From Cristatella mucedo (taxonomy: Eukaryota; Bryozoa; Phylactolaemata; Cristatellidae), in contig WPIO01000009.1 in NCBI GenBank assembly GCA_009760855.2, positions 1,397,001 to 1,461,000 on the forward strand: a DNA stretch of 64,000 nt, written 5' to 3'. The notes beneath the pieces are model-generated. The model did not search any database and had not been told where the DNA came from. It was given only the letters and a program-made list of their open reading frames with translations. The position numbers were made by a program, and so were the translations under genes. Positions 22,486 through 34,215 of this stretch are shown one piece after another (within the stretch, counting starts at the first letter, position 1; the number at the start of each line of letters is the position of its first letter).

Positions 22486-22775
22486 TGTGTGTCGAGTGCC
22501 TGGATTTAGGTCTAGCTGTCTGAGGGAGCTCTGCAAATGTATTACTGTTGTTAGCAGTATAATTATGCCTACAAGTTTCCGATTGGAAAAGGCAATATGG
22601 AACTGGCACTGCCAACTCACTGGTGTGAGCCTCAGCCTTAGTAGTAGCTGCCTAAGCCGAAGAAATTCAGATTGATTGTTGCAGGTTTACAGTCTGTTGG
22701 GTTTCTTGTTTTTTAAAGTATAAAAAGTACTTCAAAAGTACTTTTATAAAAAAAACTTCACTTGTGTATTGCATA
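22486..22775. other. unrecognised DNA
   Basis: Nothing recognised apart from A/T runs near 22740. Confidence 0.3.
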
Positions 22776-22777
22776 GC

Positions 22778-22915
22778 TAAATGCCTATGGAGCTTCTTAA
22801 AGGTGCTTCACATGTGCCAAGGGGCTCAAGCCCAAGGCCTATTTCGGTCAATATATTCAGCTTGACCTTGGTGTGGCAAAAAACCAGTGGGCCAAACCAG
22901 CATAGTTTGTGCTAA
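22778..22915 (-). repeat. SINE-A, degraded copy
   Basis: GGTGCTTCACATGTGCC, GGGCTCAAGCCC, CTTGACCTTGG, GGGCCAAACCAG match SINE-A in reverse. Confidence 0.7.
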
Positions 22916-23229
22916 ATTTATGGGCCACAAAGCATGATTGTTTTCTGGGCTTCTGCCTGAAGTTGTTCATGCACTAAATGCCTGCTTTGTTCTGCATCCT
23001 CTGATGATCATAAAGAAAGATTTAGACTACCGATGTGGGTGACTGGTAATGTTTATTGTTGCCACTGTCCAGTATAGCCCACTGCACAATGCACACCAAT
23101 AATGTCTATGATTTGCACAAGTTTACCCCTAGACTGCAGTGTTTATCCTGCAAGATATGTTGGCTGCTTATCCCAGTGGTGCAGTTAACTGACACTACAC
23201 GGCCAACCAACCAATGCCTGCCATTTTAA

Positions 23230-24180
23230 CTTCACCCCACTATGAGTAACGATGAAACCAACTTAATAGTTGTGGGCGAACCAAGTATGACATATAATGA
23301 TTTAAGTTTAACTGTTAGAATAGAGCCTGTCAGCATATCTCCTGTTGCATGTGCACCAAATCTAGGTGCACTGTTCCACGTTGACCTTTCACTAAATGAT
23401 TTCATCTGCTTTGCAGGCAATTCTGCCTTCTTTCTGCTACATAAAATTGCTAAGTTTCGGCCTTGCTTAGGCTGAAATGCTACATCCGATGTTATCCCCT
23501 GCATCTGTGATATCCCCACTCGACCTATGTAACACTGCTTGCTGATCAACTGGCCTGTGCAATCAGGTGCTGACAGTTGGCATGCAATTCAGCAGCTAGG
23601 CTTGTCTGTCACGAGCATTGCAGTTGCAAAACGACACTACTTCTGGCCGGCGTGCACAGGCTCTCAATTAAGCATAGTGATGAGCTTGATTTCAAGATTA
23701 TGTCACTCACTTGTATGTCTGCATCCTCAGGATCCAGCCTACTTATGTGAACTAGTCTTCCACCAATCTAGGCATCCTACCACCATCATTTCTTACTGTA
23801 ATCATTTAGCTATACCTCAAACCTACCTCCTCAAATCTTCTAGAGACCCTATCTTTAGTTTCTGTGCTCCCAAATCCTGGTGCTCACTCTTGATTGACGT
23901 CACAACATCCCCCGATTTGACATTTAAAAAGAAGCTTAAATGCTCTTTTCTATAGCAACATTTAGTGGGTCTTCCTAATTCATTCTTTGTGTGCATATGT
24001 ATGCTGACTCTGTGCATGCTTACCACTAACCATAGTCTACATTTTGGCACTGAATGTATCACCTCTAACCATGTTATGCTTTTCACTGTGTGCATGTTAT
24101 CACTAATCAATTTATAATGGTTCCTTTATCACATTTACAAATACTTAGAAAGGGATTGAGTTGTCTAAGGGACGAATAAT
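23230..24180 (+). mobile_element. LINE-A, 5'-truncated and decayed
   Basis: Starts at the NDDKTNLLVMGKPS equivalent (GATGAAACCAACTTAATAG) and continues through SISPVA, the C-terminal region (TTGTCTGTCACGAGC) and a mutated tail near 24140 (TTAGAAAGGGATTGAG). Multiple stops. Confidence 0.85.
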
Positions 24181-24329
24181 CTGAAACCATATTATTTTAT
24201 TTACATTCAGATTACTTGCAGATTTAACATAAGATATGCTTGCAGAGGCAATTTTATTGTGAGCTTTCGGTTTCCCATTTTCTGAATCGCGTTTGGTTTC
24301 TCCTTAGCAAGTAAGTTGGTTTGGTCGTC

Positions 24330-25095
24330 ATTCAATTTAAGAACTTTTGCTACCATCCATGTGGGATTTTATCTGTCATCAATACATGAAGCAAGGGTTC
24401 GTAGAGAATTCGACATGCTCGAGGGCTTGGAGCAATCAAAGCAAAGTAACAATTTAGTGCCATCTGCATAGCAGTAAAAGCCTAGATAGTGCTTGGCGAT
24501 CACGTCGGCAAGAGGGAGAGTATGTATTGTGAAAAGAAGCTGACTAAGTACTAGGATAGTCTTAGCTTGTTTACATTGATTCTGGAGTCTCCTCAGTGAT
24601 GCCCAGGCGAGGTGAGAGACACTCTAAAAGGGCATGGTGGTCAATTGTATTCAGCAATGAAGTTAGATCAGGCAACTTAATCGCTTTGGTGCACTACTGA
24701 ATTAAGGGAAATGAGTCCTGTAGGAATGTTACCGATGAAAGGGGTCCAGAGAGAGTGCTGTTACTTTAGGAATTGACTCTCTGATGTTATTTGTCTTTCG
24801 GACGAAGAAGCAGAGAAGCGATAAGCTATTGCACCTCAAGGATCTTTAAGTAAGGAGCTAACCTTGGAGCAGTTAAGGCGATGGTTGATGGTAAACATCC
24901 ATTTTTTTAATTTTGCATTTGTGATTCAAATACATTTTTATAGAGCTTCACCTGGTCTTCGCGAGGATAGATTGGTAGGAACTACTGTAAGCTTAATATC
25001 GCTGTCGATGGACAGTCAGTCCTGATCTTGTATATGTTTTCTCAAGTTTAGTAGACCTGGCTAGTTAAATGACTGTGTTTGAGATATAATGTTGG
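24330..25095 (-). mobile_element. LINE-A internal fragment, decayed
   Basis: Reverse reading gives the linker before RT (landmarks TCAGGACTGACTGTCCATCG near 25010 and CCAAGGTTAGCTCCTTAC near 24860) through the AFDTIDH region (near 24650) to the LNDDKTN region (near 24340). It covers the middle of the protein and no 3' tail. Confidence 0.75.
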
Positions 25096-25099
25096 TGGC

Positions 25100-25528
25100 C
25101 TTATCTTACCTATGTAGGATCACCTCAAATAGTTTTATGGCTACTTCGGAACCTTAACAGTCTGCTTGTTAGGCATCTCTCAGCAGTTACATAGCCTTGG
25201 CAAGGCCTATGCTTAAGTTGTGTGTTATGAATGCTACCTCCATCTTCTGTGTATTGAATAAGATATGTCTCTTTAATTGCTCTTTGTCCAAGTTCAGCTG
25301 TGGCCTTTCTTACACCCTATTCAGCTTGAAAATGTTGCTCCCATGGTGTTAATCACCATCCAGATGCATTAATCTGACCAAAAGCCTATAGCAGATTAGG
25401 CTTCAAAATTCGCTTTACATCTAGCATTGTATGTACACTAAAGTGCAACAGTGTCATTGATCCCTTGTTTATGAGAAGTAGTAGGCATTCGATCAAGAAG
25501 CAATAGACCAAAGCACAAGGAGTATATA
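25100..25528. other. unrecognised DNA
   Basis: No gene or repeat recognised. Confidence 0.3.
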
Positions 25529-25529
25529 G

Positions 25530-25672
25530 TTCACTTATATTGTGCTTCAGGAAAGCATAATTCCTATTTAGGTGCTTCCTGTGTGCTATGAGGCTTCAGC
25601 CCATGTCTCATCAAATACCTTGACTTTGGTTGTCAATGTTGAACACCTTAACGAGTGGACCAAACCAGAGCC
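25530..25672 (-). repeat. SINE-A, degraded copy
   Basis: TTCACTTATATTGTGCTTC, TTCCTATTTAGGTGCTTCC, CTTCAGCCCATG, GTGGACCAAACCAG follow SINE-A in reverse. Confidence 0.7.
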
Positions 25673-25699
25673 ATGTGAATGCCCACTTATCGTTACCCT

Positions 25700-26420
25700 T
25701 TCGTGCTCCCCATCTAAGATTCAGAATAGGCTTCCACAGTACCTTTGAGGAAATTTAAGTAGCTCCTTAATTCTGTCTCTGCTAGAGTGCTATAATTTCC
25801 TTTGACTGGGCTTCCGTAAAAAGTCACTGTGCCCCCCCCCAGCTGGCTATGAATGTATCTGCAAGACTAGTTTACAAAACCTAGAGGTTTCACCATGATT
25901 GTCCTTTGCTAAAAGAGAGACGATGGCTGCCTGTGGATCAATGGATACAGAGCAAAGTTATTATGCTGACCCACAAGGCACTCCCACGGCTTGGCTTATT
26001 CATTCCTAGCTGAACTGCTTTACCAGTTTCAGCCTCCTGCTCCCAGGCCCTGTATGCACAATAAATCAGCTGTTCGATTTCTTTGCTTAAAGAAGTTTGG
26101 AGACAAAAGCTTTTGCTCTGCAGGTCCTGGACTGTGGAGCTCACTTCCACAATTCTATCGTAACAATAACTACTCTCCTACGACTAACTGTGGCACATCT
26201 TTTCCAGCCATCCTGAGCTGTTACTTCCATGCCACTCACTACCTCAAGTGCTCTGCTGGCTCAGGCAGTCTTTTCATGTCTTCGTGAGACGTAGTCTGTT
26301 GGCTACCGAATGTATACCGAAAGATGCTCAGGCTGTGAGAGGGCTATCCAAGACTATCCAGCAACATAGTCTTTGTGGCTTTGTGGAGTTACAGGCAGAT
26401 AAACTACTTTACATTAAAGG
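25700..26420 (+). mobile_element. LINE-B C-terminal end, decayed
   Basis: The frame SFLAELLYQFQP...SFCSAGPGLWSSLPQFYRNN is closely similar to the minus-strand frame at 39.8-40.4 kb (SYLAELLHQFQP...SFSSAGPSQWNSLPQFLCND). The 3' flank (CTTTGTGGAGTTACAGG near 26380) is also shared, marking a LINE-B tail distinct from LINE-A. Confidence 0.8.
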
Positions 26421-27119
26421 GCACTTTCATGGACCAAACTGTACAACCATGTGAGAAAAGGCATTCTCGACATTTCATTTAAAAGGGCAGATTTTTGCAT
26501 TTGTCGTCACCTGAAAATGTCTGCTTCGTTTGTTTTGGACGTACTCAAACAAAAGCTCACCAGCTATCCTCAGTTCTTAGCCTAATCCCATTGCTGATCA
26601 GCATTTTTAGGACCACCTAGTTAACTCCCTTCCCTCCTGACATAGAGCGCTCTAACGTGCATTCCTGTTCGTTGCAGAATTCTTCCGAAAACCGAAGTTC
26701 TTACGAACATCGTATACGGAAACGATACAGCTAAGACCTGTTTAAAGTTATTCTGATTGTTTTTTGACCGTAGCGCGTAAGAAATTACGTGCCTATGGAC
26801 ATCTAAACGTTTTTCGCTTCGGGCTGCTGGGTCTCCCACGCCGACTGCTGCATTAGCTACGCCGGCGGCTAGTAACCTACTTGTTAGTTATGGTCGTCAG
26901 CAGCTGCTATCGCTTCGTCATCGTATATCAAATGCATTCCTAGATATTAATGTTGTTGCTAAGATTCATGAACTATGCATTAACAAAAGGAAAGCACCCC
27001 GTAGCCGCCGCGGTGGCCGGAACCGCCAGCTTAGACGCTGCTCGTTTGGTATTCCTAGCATTGTCTCGAACCGCTTAGCACACTCCCCCACATGCGTCAC
27101 TGTAAATCTCTCAAACTTA

Positions 27120-29987
27120 GTGGTCATCAGGCCTGTTGTAACCCAATCGGCCAAACTTAACGCTTGCCTTTGGAATCCTCGCTCAATGTGCAATAAACCT
27201 CTAGTAATAAACGAACTTATTTCTGAAAATGGTATCGACCTGCTCACCCTAACTGAAACTTGGCTGAAATCGATAAACTGCCCGACAATTAAAGACGCTA
27301 CTACATCTGGTTTCACGTTCTTTCACACCCCTAGATCAATCAAAACTGGAGGTGGAGTTGCTATGATCGTGCGCTCGAAATTCAACTTCAAGCCATTTGC
27401 GGTACCCTCGAAGCAGTCTTTTGAATCAATTGTCCTGGTCTCACCCGAAAACAAGCTACCGATAGTGGCAGTAGTCTATCGCCCACCAGGTACCAAATCC
27501 TCCTTTATCTCAGATTTCTCCGATCTCATTTCGATTCTGTGTGCAAGAAATCGATCCTTCCTCGTTATGGGTGATTTCAACGTTCACTTTGATAACTTAT
27601 CTGACGCTTTCAGCACCGAATTTCGTACATTGACAGACTCATTATCTCTTGTGGCTCAGGTGCATGGCCCTACCCACATCAAGGGTCACACACTCGACCA
27701 AATTTTCTCATATAACTGCACTTTGTCATCACCAGTTATCACCAAATCCTGCTTATCTGACCACATGCAGATCTCATTCAATCTACAGTGTGTGCCCACA
27801 TTCTCCTCCAAAACAACCTGTGAATCGCGAAACCTCAAGACCCTTGACATCGATGCTGGCCGTGCGAGCATATCTGCTTCACCTTTGCTGCTCAGTCCTC
27901 CCTCCGATCTGTCATCACTGGTAGATTGCTACAACACGACACGAGCTGACACGCTCGACGAGTTTGCACCTTTGACAAAGCGCACTGTGCGCCCCCGCCC
28001 AGACGGCCTATGGTTTACCACAGACATTAAACTAGCCAAGCCTACTAAACGAAAGCTTGAAAAGGCATACAATAGATCCGGACTAACTGTCCATCGACAG
28101 ACATATGAAGACTACTGTAGGTCGTACCAATCGATCCTAGCAAAGGCTAAGTCTAGCTTCTATAGAAACATTGTTGAATCACAGATGCACAATCCAAAAA
28201 TGCTGATGTCGACAATAAACCATCTCCTCAACCGTTCCCAGGTTAGCTCCTTACCAGATGATCCTTGTGATGATCTAGCCGATCGCTTCTCTCGATTCTT
28301 TGTGCAGAAGATAGACAAAATCAGGGAATCCATCCCTGCGATGACAACCTTCCTACTAGAATGCTGTTCCTCGGTTCCTGGCTGCGCCTCAATGTCTGCA
28401 TTTAAACAGGTCACCAGTGATGTAGTCCTAAAGCTCGTATCTCAATCAAAGAAGACAACAAGTCCACTGGACCCTATTCCCACTGTCCTGCTCCTACGTT
28501 GCATTGATCTGCTGCTGCCATGCATAACCAGCATCATTAATATGTCATTAGCCTCAGGTCAGGTCCCAGCACCTTTCAAAAAAGCTGTAGTCAGGCCACT
28601 TCTCAGGAAAGCTACACTAGACCAAGAGAACTTAAGCAACTACCGCCCAGTTTCCCTTCTACCATTCCTATCAAAGACACTGGAACGGGTCGTGGCAGAC
28701 CAGCTGAACTCGTATATCGAAACCTCACACCTTGCTAGTAAGTTCCAGTCTGGCTTTAGAGCTAATCACTCCATAGAGTCAGCATTGCTTCGGGTATACA
28801 ACGACCTACTTATGAATGCAGTCATGAGTAGATTGTCTCTGCTTGTTTTGCTCGATCTTTCGGCAGCTTTTGATACCATCGATCACAAAGTACTTCTAGA
28901 GCGCCTCTCATCTCGCCTGGGCATCACTGGCACTGCTCTGCAGTGGTTCAGGTCCTATCTCAGTGGGAGACTCCAGAGTGTTGACGTGAATGGACAAAGA
29001 TCATCTGAAGTACCTCTAAAATATGGAGTACCTCAGGGCTCTGTGCTAGGTCCGGTCCTTTTCACCGTTTATACTCTCCCTCTCGCTGATGTGATTGCCA
29101 AGCACAATCTAGGCTTTCATTTCTATGCGGATGACACTCAGTTGTACCTTTGCTTTGATCCCTCCCAGCCTTCGAGCACCTCAAATTCTCTCAACTCACT
29201 TGCTGCATGCATTGATGACATCCGATCATGGATGGCAGCAAATTTTCTAAAACTAAACGATGATAAAACTAACTTACTAGTTATGGGCAAACCTAGTGTT
29301 ATTCAGAAATTGGAAAGGCTGACTTTCAAAATTGGCTCTGCCAGCATATCTCCAGTTGCATCAGCTCGAAATCTAGGTGTCATATTCCAAAGCGACCTCT
29401 CGTTAGACGACCACATCAGCTCCACAGTCAAATCAGCCTATTTTCAGCTTCATAACATTGCTAAAATTAGGGCTTGTTTAGATAAGGATACCACGTCCAA
29501 TTTGGTCCATGCATTCGTGACATCTCGTCTCGACTTCTGCAACTCACTGCTTACTGGCCTACCAGCATGTGCGATCAGGCGATTGCAGCTGGTGCAAAAC
29601 TCTGCAGCTAGGCTTGTCTGTCGTGAGCGTCGCAGTTGCCACATTACTCCACTTCTGGCCGACCTGCACTGGTTACCAGTCAAGCAACGGATTGACTTCA
29701 AGGTTTTGTCGCTCACTTTTAGGTCTCTTCATTCTATGGCTCCAGCCTATCTTTCAGATATACTACCCCATCAGGCAAAGCATCGTACCACTCGCTTTTC
29801 GGAATCCAACAGTCTAGAAATACCTTGTACAAACCTTAAATCCTTTGGAGACCGTGCATTTAGCTCGTATGCTCCCACAGCCTGGAACTCCCTCCCGACC
29901 TGCATCAGAACATCCCCTGACCTGACCACATTTAAAAGAAACTTAAAAACATACCTATTTAGGACAGCATTTAGTGGGTCCTTGTGA
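27120..29987 (+). CDS. LINE-A endonuclease-reverse transcriptase
   Basis: This is the replication protein of the LINE: it nicks target DNA and reverse-transcribes the element RNA at the nick. Residue numbers count from the GTG at 27120. The APE-type endonuclease occupies about residues 10-225: LNACLWNPRSM, LTLTETWL, VVYRPPG, VMGDFNVHFDN (about 149-159) and SDHMQI. RT follows at about 470-720: [43 protein letters not shown] (catalytic Asp near 579), GVPQGSVLGPVLF, FYADDTQLY (668-676), LKLNDDKTNLL. A C-terminal region has LHWLPVKQRIDF and WNSLPTCI, usual in CR1/L2 elements. The first ATG (27186) would cut into the endonuclease. The frame stays open upstream to 26781 without an ATG, so the true start is upstream or non-standard. 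No disabling change is seen in the catalytic motifs. Confidence 0.9.
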   Translation: MVIRPVVTQSAKLNACLWNPRSMCNKPLVINELISENGIDLLTLTETWLKSINCPTIKDATTSGFTFFHTPRSIKTGGGVAMIVRSKFNFKPFAVPSKQSFESIVLVSPENKLPIVAVVYRPPGTKSSFISDFSDLISILCARNRSFLVMGDFNVHFDNLSDAFSTEFRTLTDSLSLVAQVHGPTHIKGHTLDQIFSYNCTLSSPVITKSCLSDHMQISFNLQCVPTFSSKTTCESRNLKTLDIDAGRASISASPLLLSPPSDLSSLVDCYNTTRADTLDEFAPLTKRTVRPRPDGLWFTTDIKLAKPTKRKLEKAYNRSGLTVHRQTYEDYCRSYQSILAKAKSSFYRNIVESQMHNPKMLMSTINHLLNRSQVSSLPDDPCDDLADRFSRFFVQKIDKIRESIPAMTTFLLECCSSVPGCASMSAFKQVTSDVVLKLVSQSKKTTSPLDPIPTVLLLRCIDLLLPCITSIINMSLASGQVPAPFKKAVVRPLLRKATLDQENLSNYRPVSLLPFLSKTLERVVADQLNSYIETSHLASKFQSGFRANHSIESALLRVYNDLLMNAVMSRLSLLVLLDLSAAFDTIDHKVLLERLSSRLGITGTALQWFRSYLSGRLQSVDVNGQRSSEVPLKYGVPQGSVLGPVLFTVYTLPLADVIAKHNLGFHFYADDTQLYLCFDPSQPSSTSNSLNSLAACIDDIRSWMAANFLKLNDDKTNLLVMGKPSVIQKLERLTFKIGSASISPVASARNLGVIFQSDLSLDDHISSTVKSAYFQLHNIAKIRACLDKDTTSNLVHAFVTSRLDFCNSLLTGLPACAIRRLQLVQNSAARLVCRERRSCHITPLLADLHWLPVKQRIDFKVLSLTFRSLHSMAPAYLSDILPHQAKHRTTRFSESNSLEIPCTNLKSFGDRAFSSYAPTAWNSLPTCIRTSPDLTTFKRNLKTYLFRTAFSGSL

Positions 29988-30150
29988 TTCGTCCTCGATG
30001 TGCTTATGCGTGCTGACACTGTTCATGCTGCCACTAACCACATTTGCATGCTGACCCAGTGCATGTAACCCCTAACCATGTTATTCATTTTGTTTGTTTT
30101 TCAAGCATGATTTTACTTACTATTCTATTGCGTATCACTTTGCAGCAAAT

Positions 30151-30225
30151 GTAAAGCGCCTAGAAAGAGATTAAGTTCTCTGAGGGCGCTTTATCAAGTG
30201 CAATATTATTATTATATATTATATT
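30151..30225 (+). other. LINE-A 3' hairpin and ATT tail
   Basis: GCGCC and GGCGC can pair around an inner AGAGA/TCTCT stem with a TTAAGT-type loop. The ATT repeats follow TATCAAGTGCA. In L2/CR1-type elements the 3' end is the site where the RT recognises its template (family knowledge). Its retention in over a dozen copies and in the SINEs supports that role here. Confidence 0.75.
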
Positions 30226-30589
30226 CCCAAAGGGCCAAATGTGGGCATTTTGTCAAATGGGGCTTGGTAAGGTTGGGATTGCTACATGATTTCAAATTTC
30301 TGTGCAACTTTAATGAGGTGCAACCTGAAGAGAATTGCTGTAGTTAGTATTATTGATAACCAAATGAGACTGCACTGCCCTTATGACACTAGACATGCTT
30401 TGACAGATTGATCTATAATGAGGCTTGAGGCATCATTTCACCCCTGCAATTGTTAATAATCAAAGCCCGAAGACTTTCAGTGGAAAGCTAGTGTTTGTTG
30501 GGATACCATCTGGCTTTAACTAGACGAGCAAGGTACGTTTGCTGGGAATGCAAAAGTACTTCCATCTGCCACACATAAAGTGGTGGGCT
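30226..30589. other. unrecognised DNA
   Basis: Between the LINE-A tail and the Tc1 remnant. No motif recognised; it may include the decayed N-terminus of the Tc1 transposase. Confidence 0.3.
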
Positions 30590-31040
30590 GGTTCAGAGAG
30601 GGTTAGGGCAGGAACCCACTGGACCTACAACGACAATAGCCAAGTCGACGTGATAGACGAGAGTAAATTTTCCACTATTGGTTACTGAAAAAATATACAT
30701 AGCATGTGCAATGTTGATCCAAAATAAACTTCAGTGAAAGTTGCCCTGGTTTAAGGTAGCTTCGTAAAAGGATACCTGGCATAGTTATCCATGACAGTTA
30801 TTAAAAACTACTTCAAAACGTTGTAGTCACCGAGTGCAATGGGCCTTTATGAAGATAATTTCTTTTAAATAGGGAAGCTAGCTTAGCCTAGCCTGATTGC
30901 TAAAGGCGTTCAATTATTTTTTTGATACACTGTTGAATTGTTTTGGTCATAAATTGAATAGCATATCTTCATACCTGAATCCCATTGAGTGTCTCTGTAT
31001 GAAGTGGATAGAAGTCTAGGAGCTCTCGCTGTTCAAATCA
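30590..31040 (+). pseudogene. Tc1/mariner transposase remnant
   Basis: With frameshifts, the plus strand reads THWTYNDNSQVDVIDESKFS (compare the HWT...W...SDESKF region of Tc1), then FVKGYLA...MTVIKNYF...SPSAMGLYEDNF (the GDLVKIDG...LGLGxxFIFQQDN region), then SSYLNPIECLCMKWIE (SPDLNPIEHLWDEV). The acidic residue of the SPDLNP motif is Tyr here, and stops interrupt. Inverted repeats were not located. Dead copy. Confidence 0.7.
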
Positions 31041-31284
31041 AATCGTATTGCTTTTATTGAGATTGCAGGGCTTATGCAGAGCCATAAGGCAACACGTTTG
31101 GAAAGGCTGAGTTCACTGTATACCAGAGCCGCTCAGGTAGGTTAATGCTTATCATCATAAACTGAGCTCATTTTTTGCGCTAAACTGAAATTAAAATAAT
31201 TGTACTAAAGCTAAGCAATTCTGCTTAAACTGTGCTTACATGTTATGTAAGCTTTTTTGTATATACTGTGCGTGCTTACAGCAG

Positions 31285-31605
31285 TTTGCAATAATAATAA
31301 TAATACTAATAATAAGAACATATATAGCACCCTTACATAACTTAATCTCTTTCTAGGCACTTTACATTTGCTGCAAAAGAAGCAAGATTGAACGATTAAT
31401 GGTAGCATGCTCACTAAACAACAAGAACAACATAAGGGTGATATGCACAGGGTCAGCATGCAGGTTTGGTTAGTGGCAGCATGCACAGTGTCAGTGCATG
31501 TAAGCACATAAAGGTCGAGTCACACGGACTAACTAAATGCTGTGATAAATAGGTGCGTTTGAGTTTCTTTTTAATGTAGTCAAGTCAGAAGTGTTTTATG
31601 CTGTA
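31285..31605 (-). mobile_element. LINE-A 3' end fragment
   Basis: ATAATAATAATAAT, TAATCTCTTTCTAGGCACTTTAC and CAGGGTCAGCATGC follow the LINE-A 3' untranslated region in reverse, ending near the start of the coding region's last codons. Confidence 0.85.
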
Positions 31606-32228
31606 ATTAAAACTGGTATGGTTCCGGTGGCCATTTTAGATGGTACCACCCATTCTTCTGTGCTTTAGTGTACCAAAAACCACTAGATGTCATATGATTT
31701 CCTGAACCTGTCTAGCTATGACGGCCTGGTCGACCTTTGCCCCAGGTTACCAGTTTCCGAATGAATATGGTGAAGCTTAGTTCTATTATTTATTACTGCA
31801 CCCAGGCCTAACCAAGTACTAAGCTCTTTGGCCATGATAATATTGATGTCGGGCCCATTCACAGTGGTAACTGATGATACTTTACCTCCTACAAAACGTT
31901 GTGTGCTAACATTTAGCACTTACATCGATTGTGTCCCATTATTATTGCATTTTGTGTGGAGTCATGTAACAACGGTCCAATTGCTGTTAAGGCAAGGGCA
32001 GCCAGAGGCTGCTTCTTGAATACGATCCCTATTACCAGGGTTAACACAGCTTACAGTTCATGGTAGACTACAGTCACTGCTCAGGAGTCTTTACCCAGAT
32101 GTAGCAGGTTATAGCTCTTTGCAACATGTAGTCGACTCCTGCATCAGGCAATCCTGTATTGCCCACTGCAATTGCTATTCGTGCTGCACTGCAGTTACAC
32201 TAATATGAAGCTGTTGGGTCAGCTCACC
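31606..32228. other. unrecognised DNA
   Basis: Contains a perfect-looking stretch with TGGTACCA but no recognised element or gene. Confidence 0.3.
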
Positions 32229-32454
<226 letters not shown>

Positions 32455-34215
32455 AAGTCCTGTCTACCCTATTCCCACTGTCCTGCTCCTACGTTGCATT
32501 GATCTGCTGCTGCCATGCATTACTAAAATCATTAATATTTCATTAGACTCAGGTCATGTCCCAGCACCTTTCAAAAAAGCTGTAGTCAGGCCACTTTTCA
32601 AGAAAGCACCACTAGACCAAGACAACTTAAGCAACTACCGCCCAGTCTTCCTTCTATCATTCCTATCAAAGACACTGGAACGGGTCGTGGCAGACCAGCT
32701 GAACTTGTATATCGAAACTTCACACCTTGCTAGTAAGTTCCAGTCTGGCTTTAGAGCTAATCCCTCCACAGAGTCAGCATTGCTTAGGGTATAGAACGAC
32801 CTACTTATGAATGCAGTCATGAGTAGATTGTCTCTGCTTGTTTTGCTCGATCTTTCGGCAGCTTTTGATACTATCGATCACAAAGTTCTTCTAGAGCACC
32901 TCTCATCTTGCCTGGGCATCACTGGCACAGCTCTGCAACGGTTCAGGTCCTATCTCCGTATGAGACCCCAGAGTATTGATGTGAATAGACAAATATCATC
33001 CCAGGTACCTTTGAAATATTTGGTACCTCAGGTCTCCCTGGTAGGTCCAGTACTTTTCACGGTTTGTACTCTCCCTCTTGCACATGTGATTGCCAAGCAC
33101 AATCTAGGCCTTCACTTCTATGCAGATGACACTCAGTTGTACCTTTGCTTTGATCCTTCCCGGCCTTCGAGCACCTCGAATTCTCTCAACTGACTTCCTG
33201 CATATATTGATGACATCCGCACAGGGATAGCAGCAAATATTCTAAAACTAAACGATGATAAAACTAACTTACTAGTTATGGGCAAACCCAGTGCGATTCA
33301 TAAATAGGAAAGGCTGACCCTCAGAATTGGCTATGCCAGCATATCTCCTGTTGAATCAGCTCGAAATCTAGGTGTCACGTTCCAAAGCAACCTCTCGTTA
33401 GACAACCATATCAGTTCCACAGTCAAATCTGCCTATTTTCAGCTTCATAACATTGCTAAAATTCGGGCTTGTTTAGATAAAGATACCACATCTAAGTTGG
33501 TCCATGCATTCGTGACATCCCGTCACGACTTCTGCAAGTCACTGCTTACTGGCGTGCTAACATGTGCGATCAGGCGATTGCAGCTGGTGCCAAACTCTGC
33601 AGCTAGGCTTGTCTGTTGTGAGCGTAGCAGTTGCCACATTACTGCATTTCTCGCCGACCTGCAGTGGCTACAAGTCAAGCAGCGAATTGACTTTAAGGTT
33701 TTGTCGCCCACTTTTAGGTCACTTCATTCTTTGGCTCCAGCCTATCTCTCAGATATACTCCATCAGGCCAAGCATTGTACCACCGCCTTTCAGAATCCTA
33801 TAGTCTACAAATACCCAGTACAAGCCTCAAATCCTTTGGAGACCATGCACTTAGTTCGTATTCTCCTGAAGCCTGAAACTCATGCCCGACCTGTCTCAGA
33901 ATATCCCCTGACCTGACCACAATTAAAAAGAACTTGAAAACACACCTATTTAGGACAGAATTTATTGGTTCCCTGTGATTCGTCCTTCATGTACTTATGT
34001 GTGCTGACACTGCATGCTGCCACTAACCACATTAGCATGCTGACCCTGTGCATGTCACCCCTAACGATGTTATTCATTTTATTTGTTTACCAAGCATGAT
34101 TTTACTCACCATTTAATTGCATTTCCCTTTGCAGCAAGTGTAAAGCGCCTAGAGAGAGAGAGATTAAGTTCTCTGAGGGTGCTTTATCAAGTGCATTATT
34201 ATTATTCATATTATT
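32455..34215 (+). mobile_element. LINE-A, 5'-truncated, frameshifted
   Basis: Begins at the [13 protein letters not shown] equivalent (codon about 448 of the intact copy) and runs through RT to the hairpin and ATT tail near 34200. LLVLLDLSAAFDTIDHK and FYADDTQLYLCFDPS are intact. A TAG replaces the codon after LLRV near 32792, and stops occur near 33191 and 33305. This is the closest relative of the intact copy but it is dead. Confidence 0.9.

Larger units (their letters stand above)
26600..30225 (+). mobile_element. LINE-A, apparently intact autonomous CR1/L2-type element
   Basis: One long uninterrupted frame encodes endonuclease and RT. It is followed by about 160 bp of untranslated sequence, the hairpin GTAAAGCGCCTAGAAAGAG...CTCTGAGGGCGC, TATCAAGTGCA and (ATT)n ending near 30225. 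This is the only copy in the window with both domains and no internal stop, and it serves as the reference for the rest. The 5' boundary is not visible from one copy; 26600 is a guess. No target duplication was found. Confidence 0.85.

Noticed and set aside
30151-30202. Rho-independent terminator
   Set aside because: The hairpin is part of an animal LINE 3' end followed by ATT repeats, and the genome is eukaryotic.
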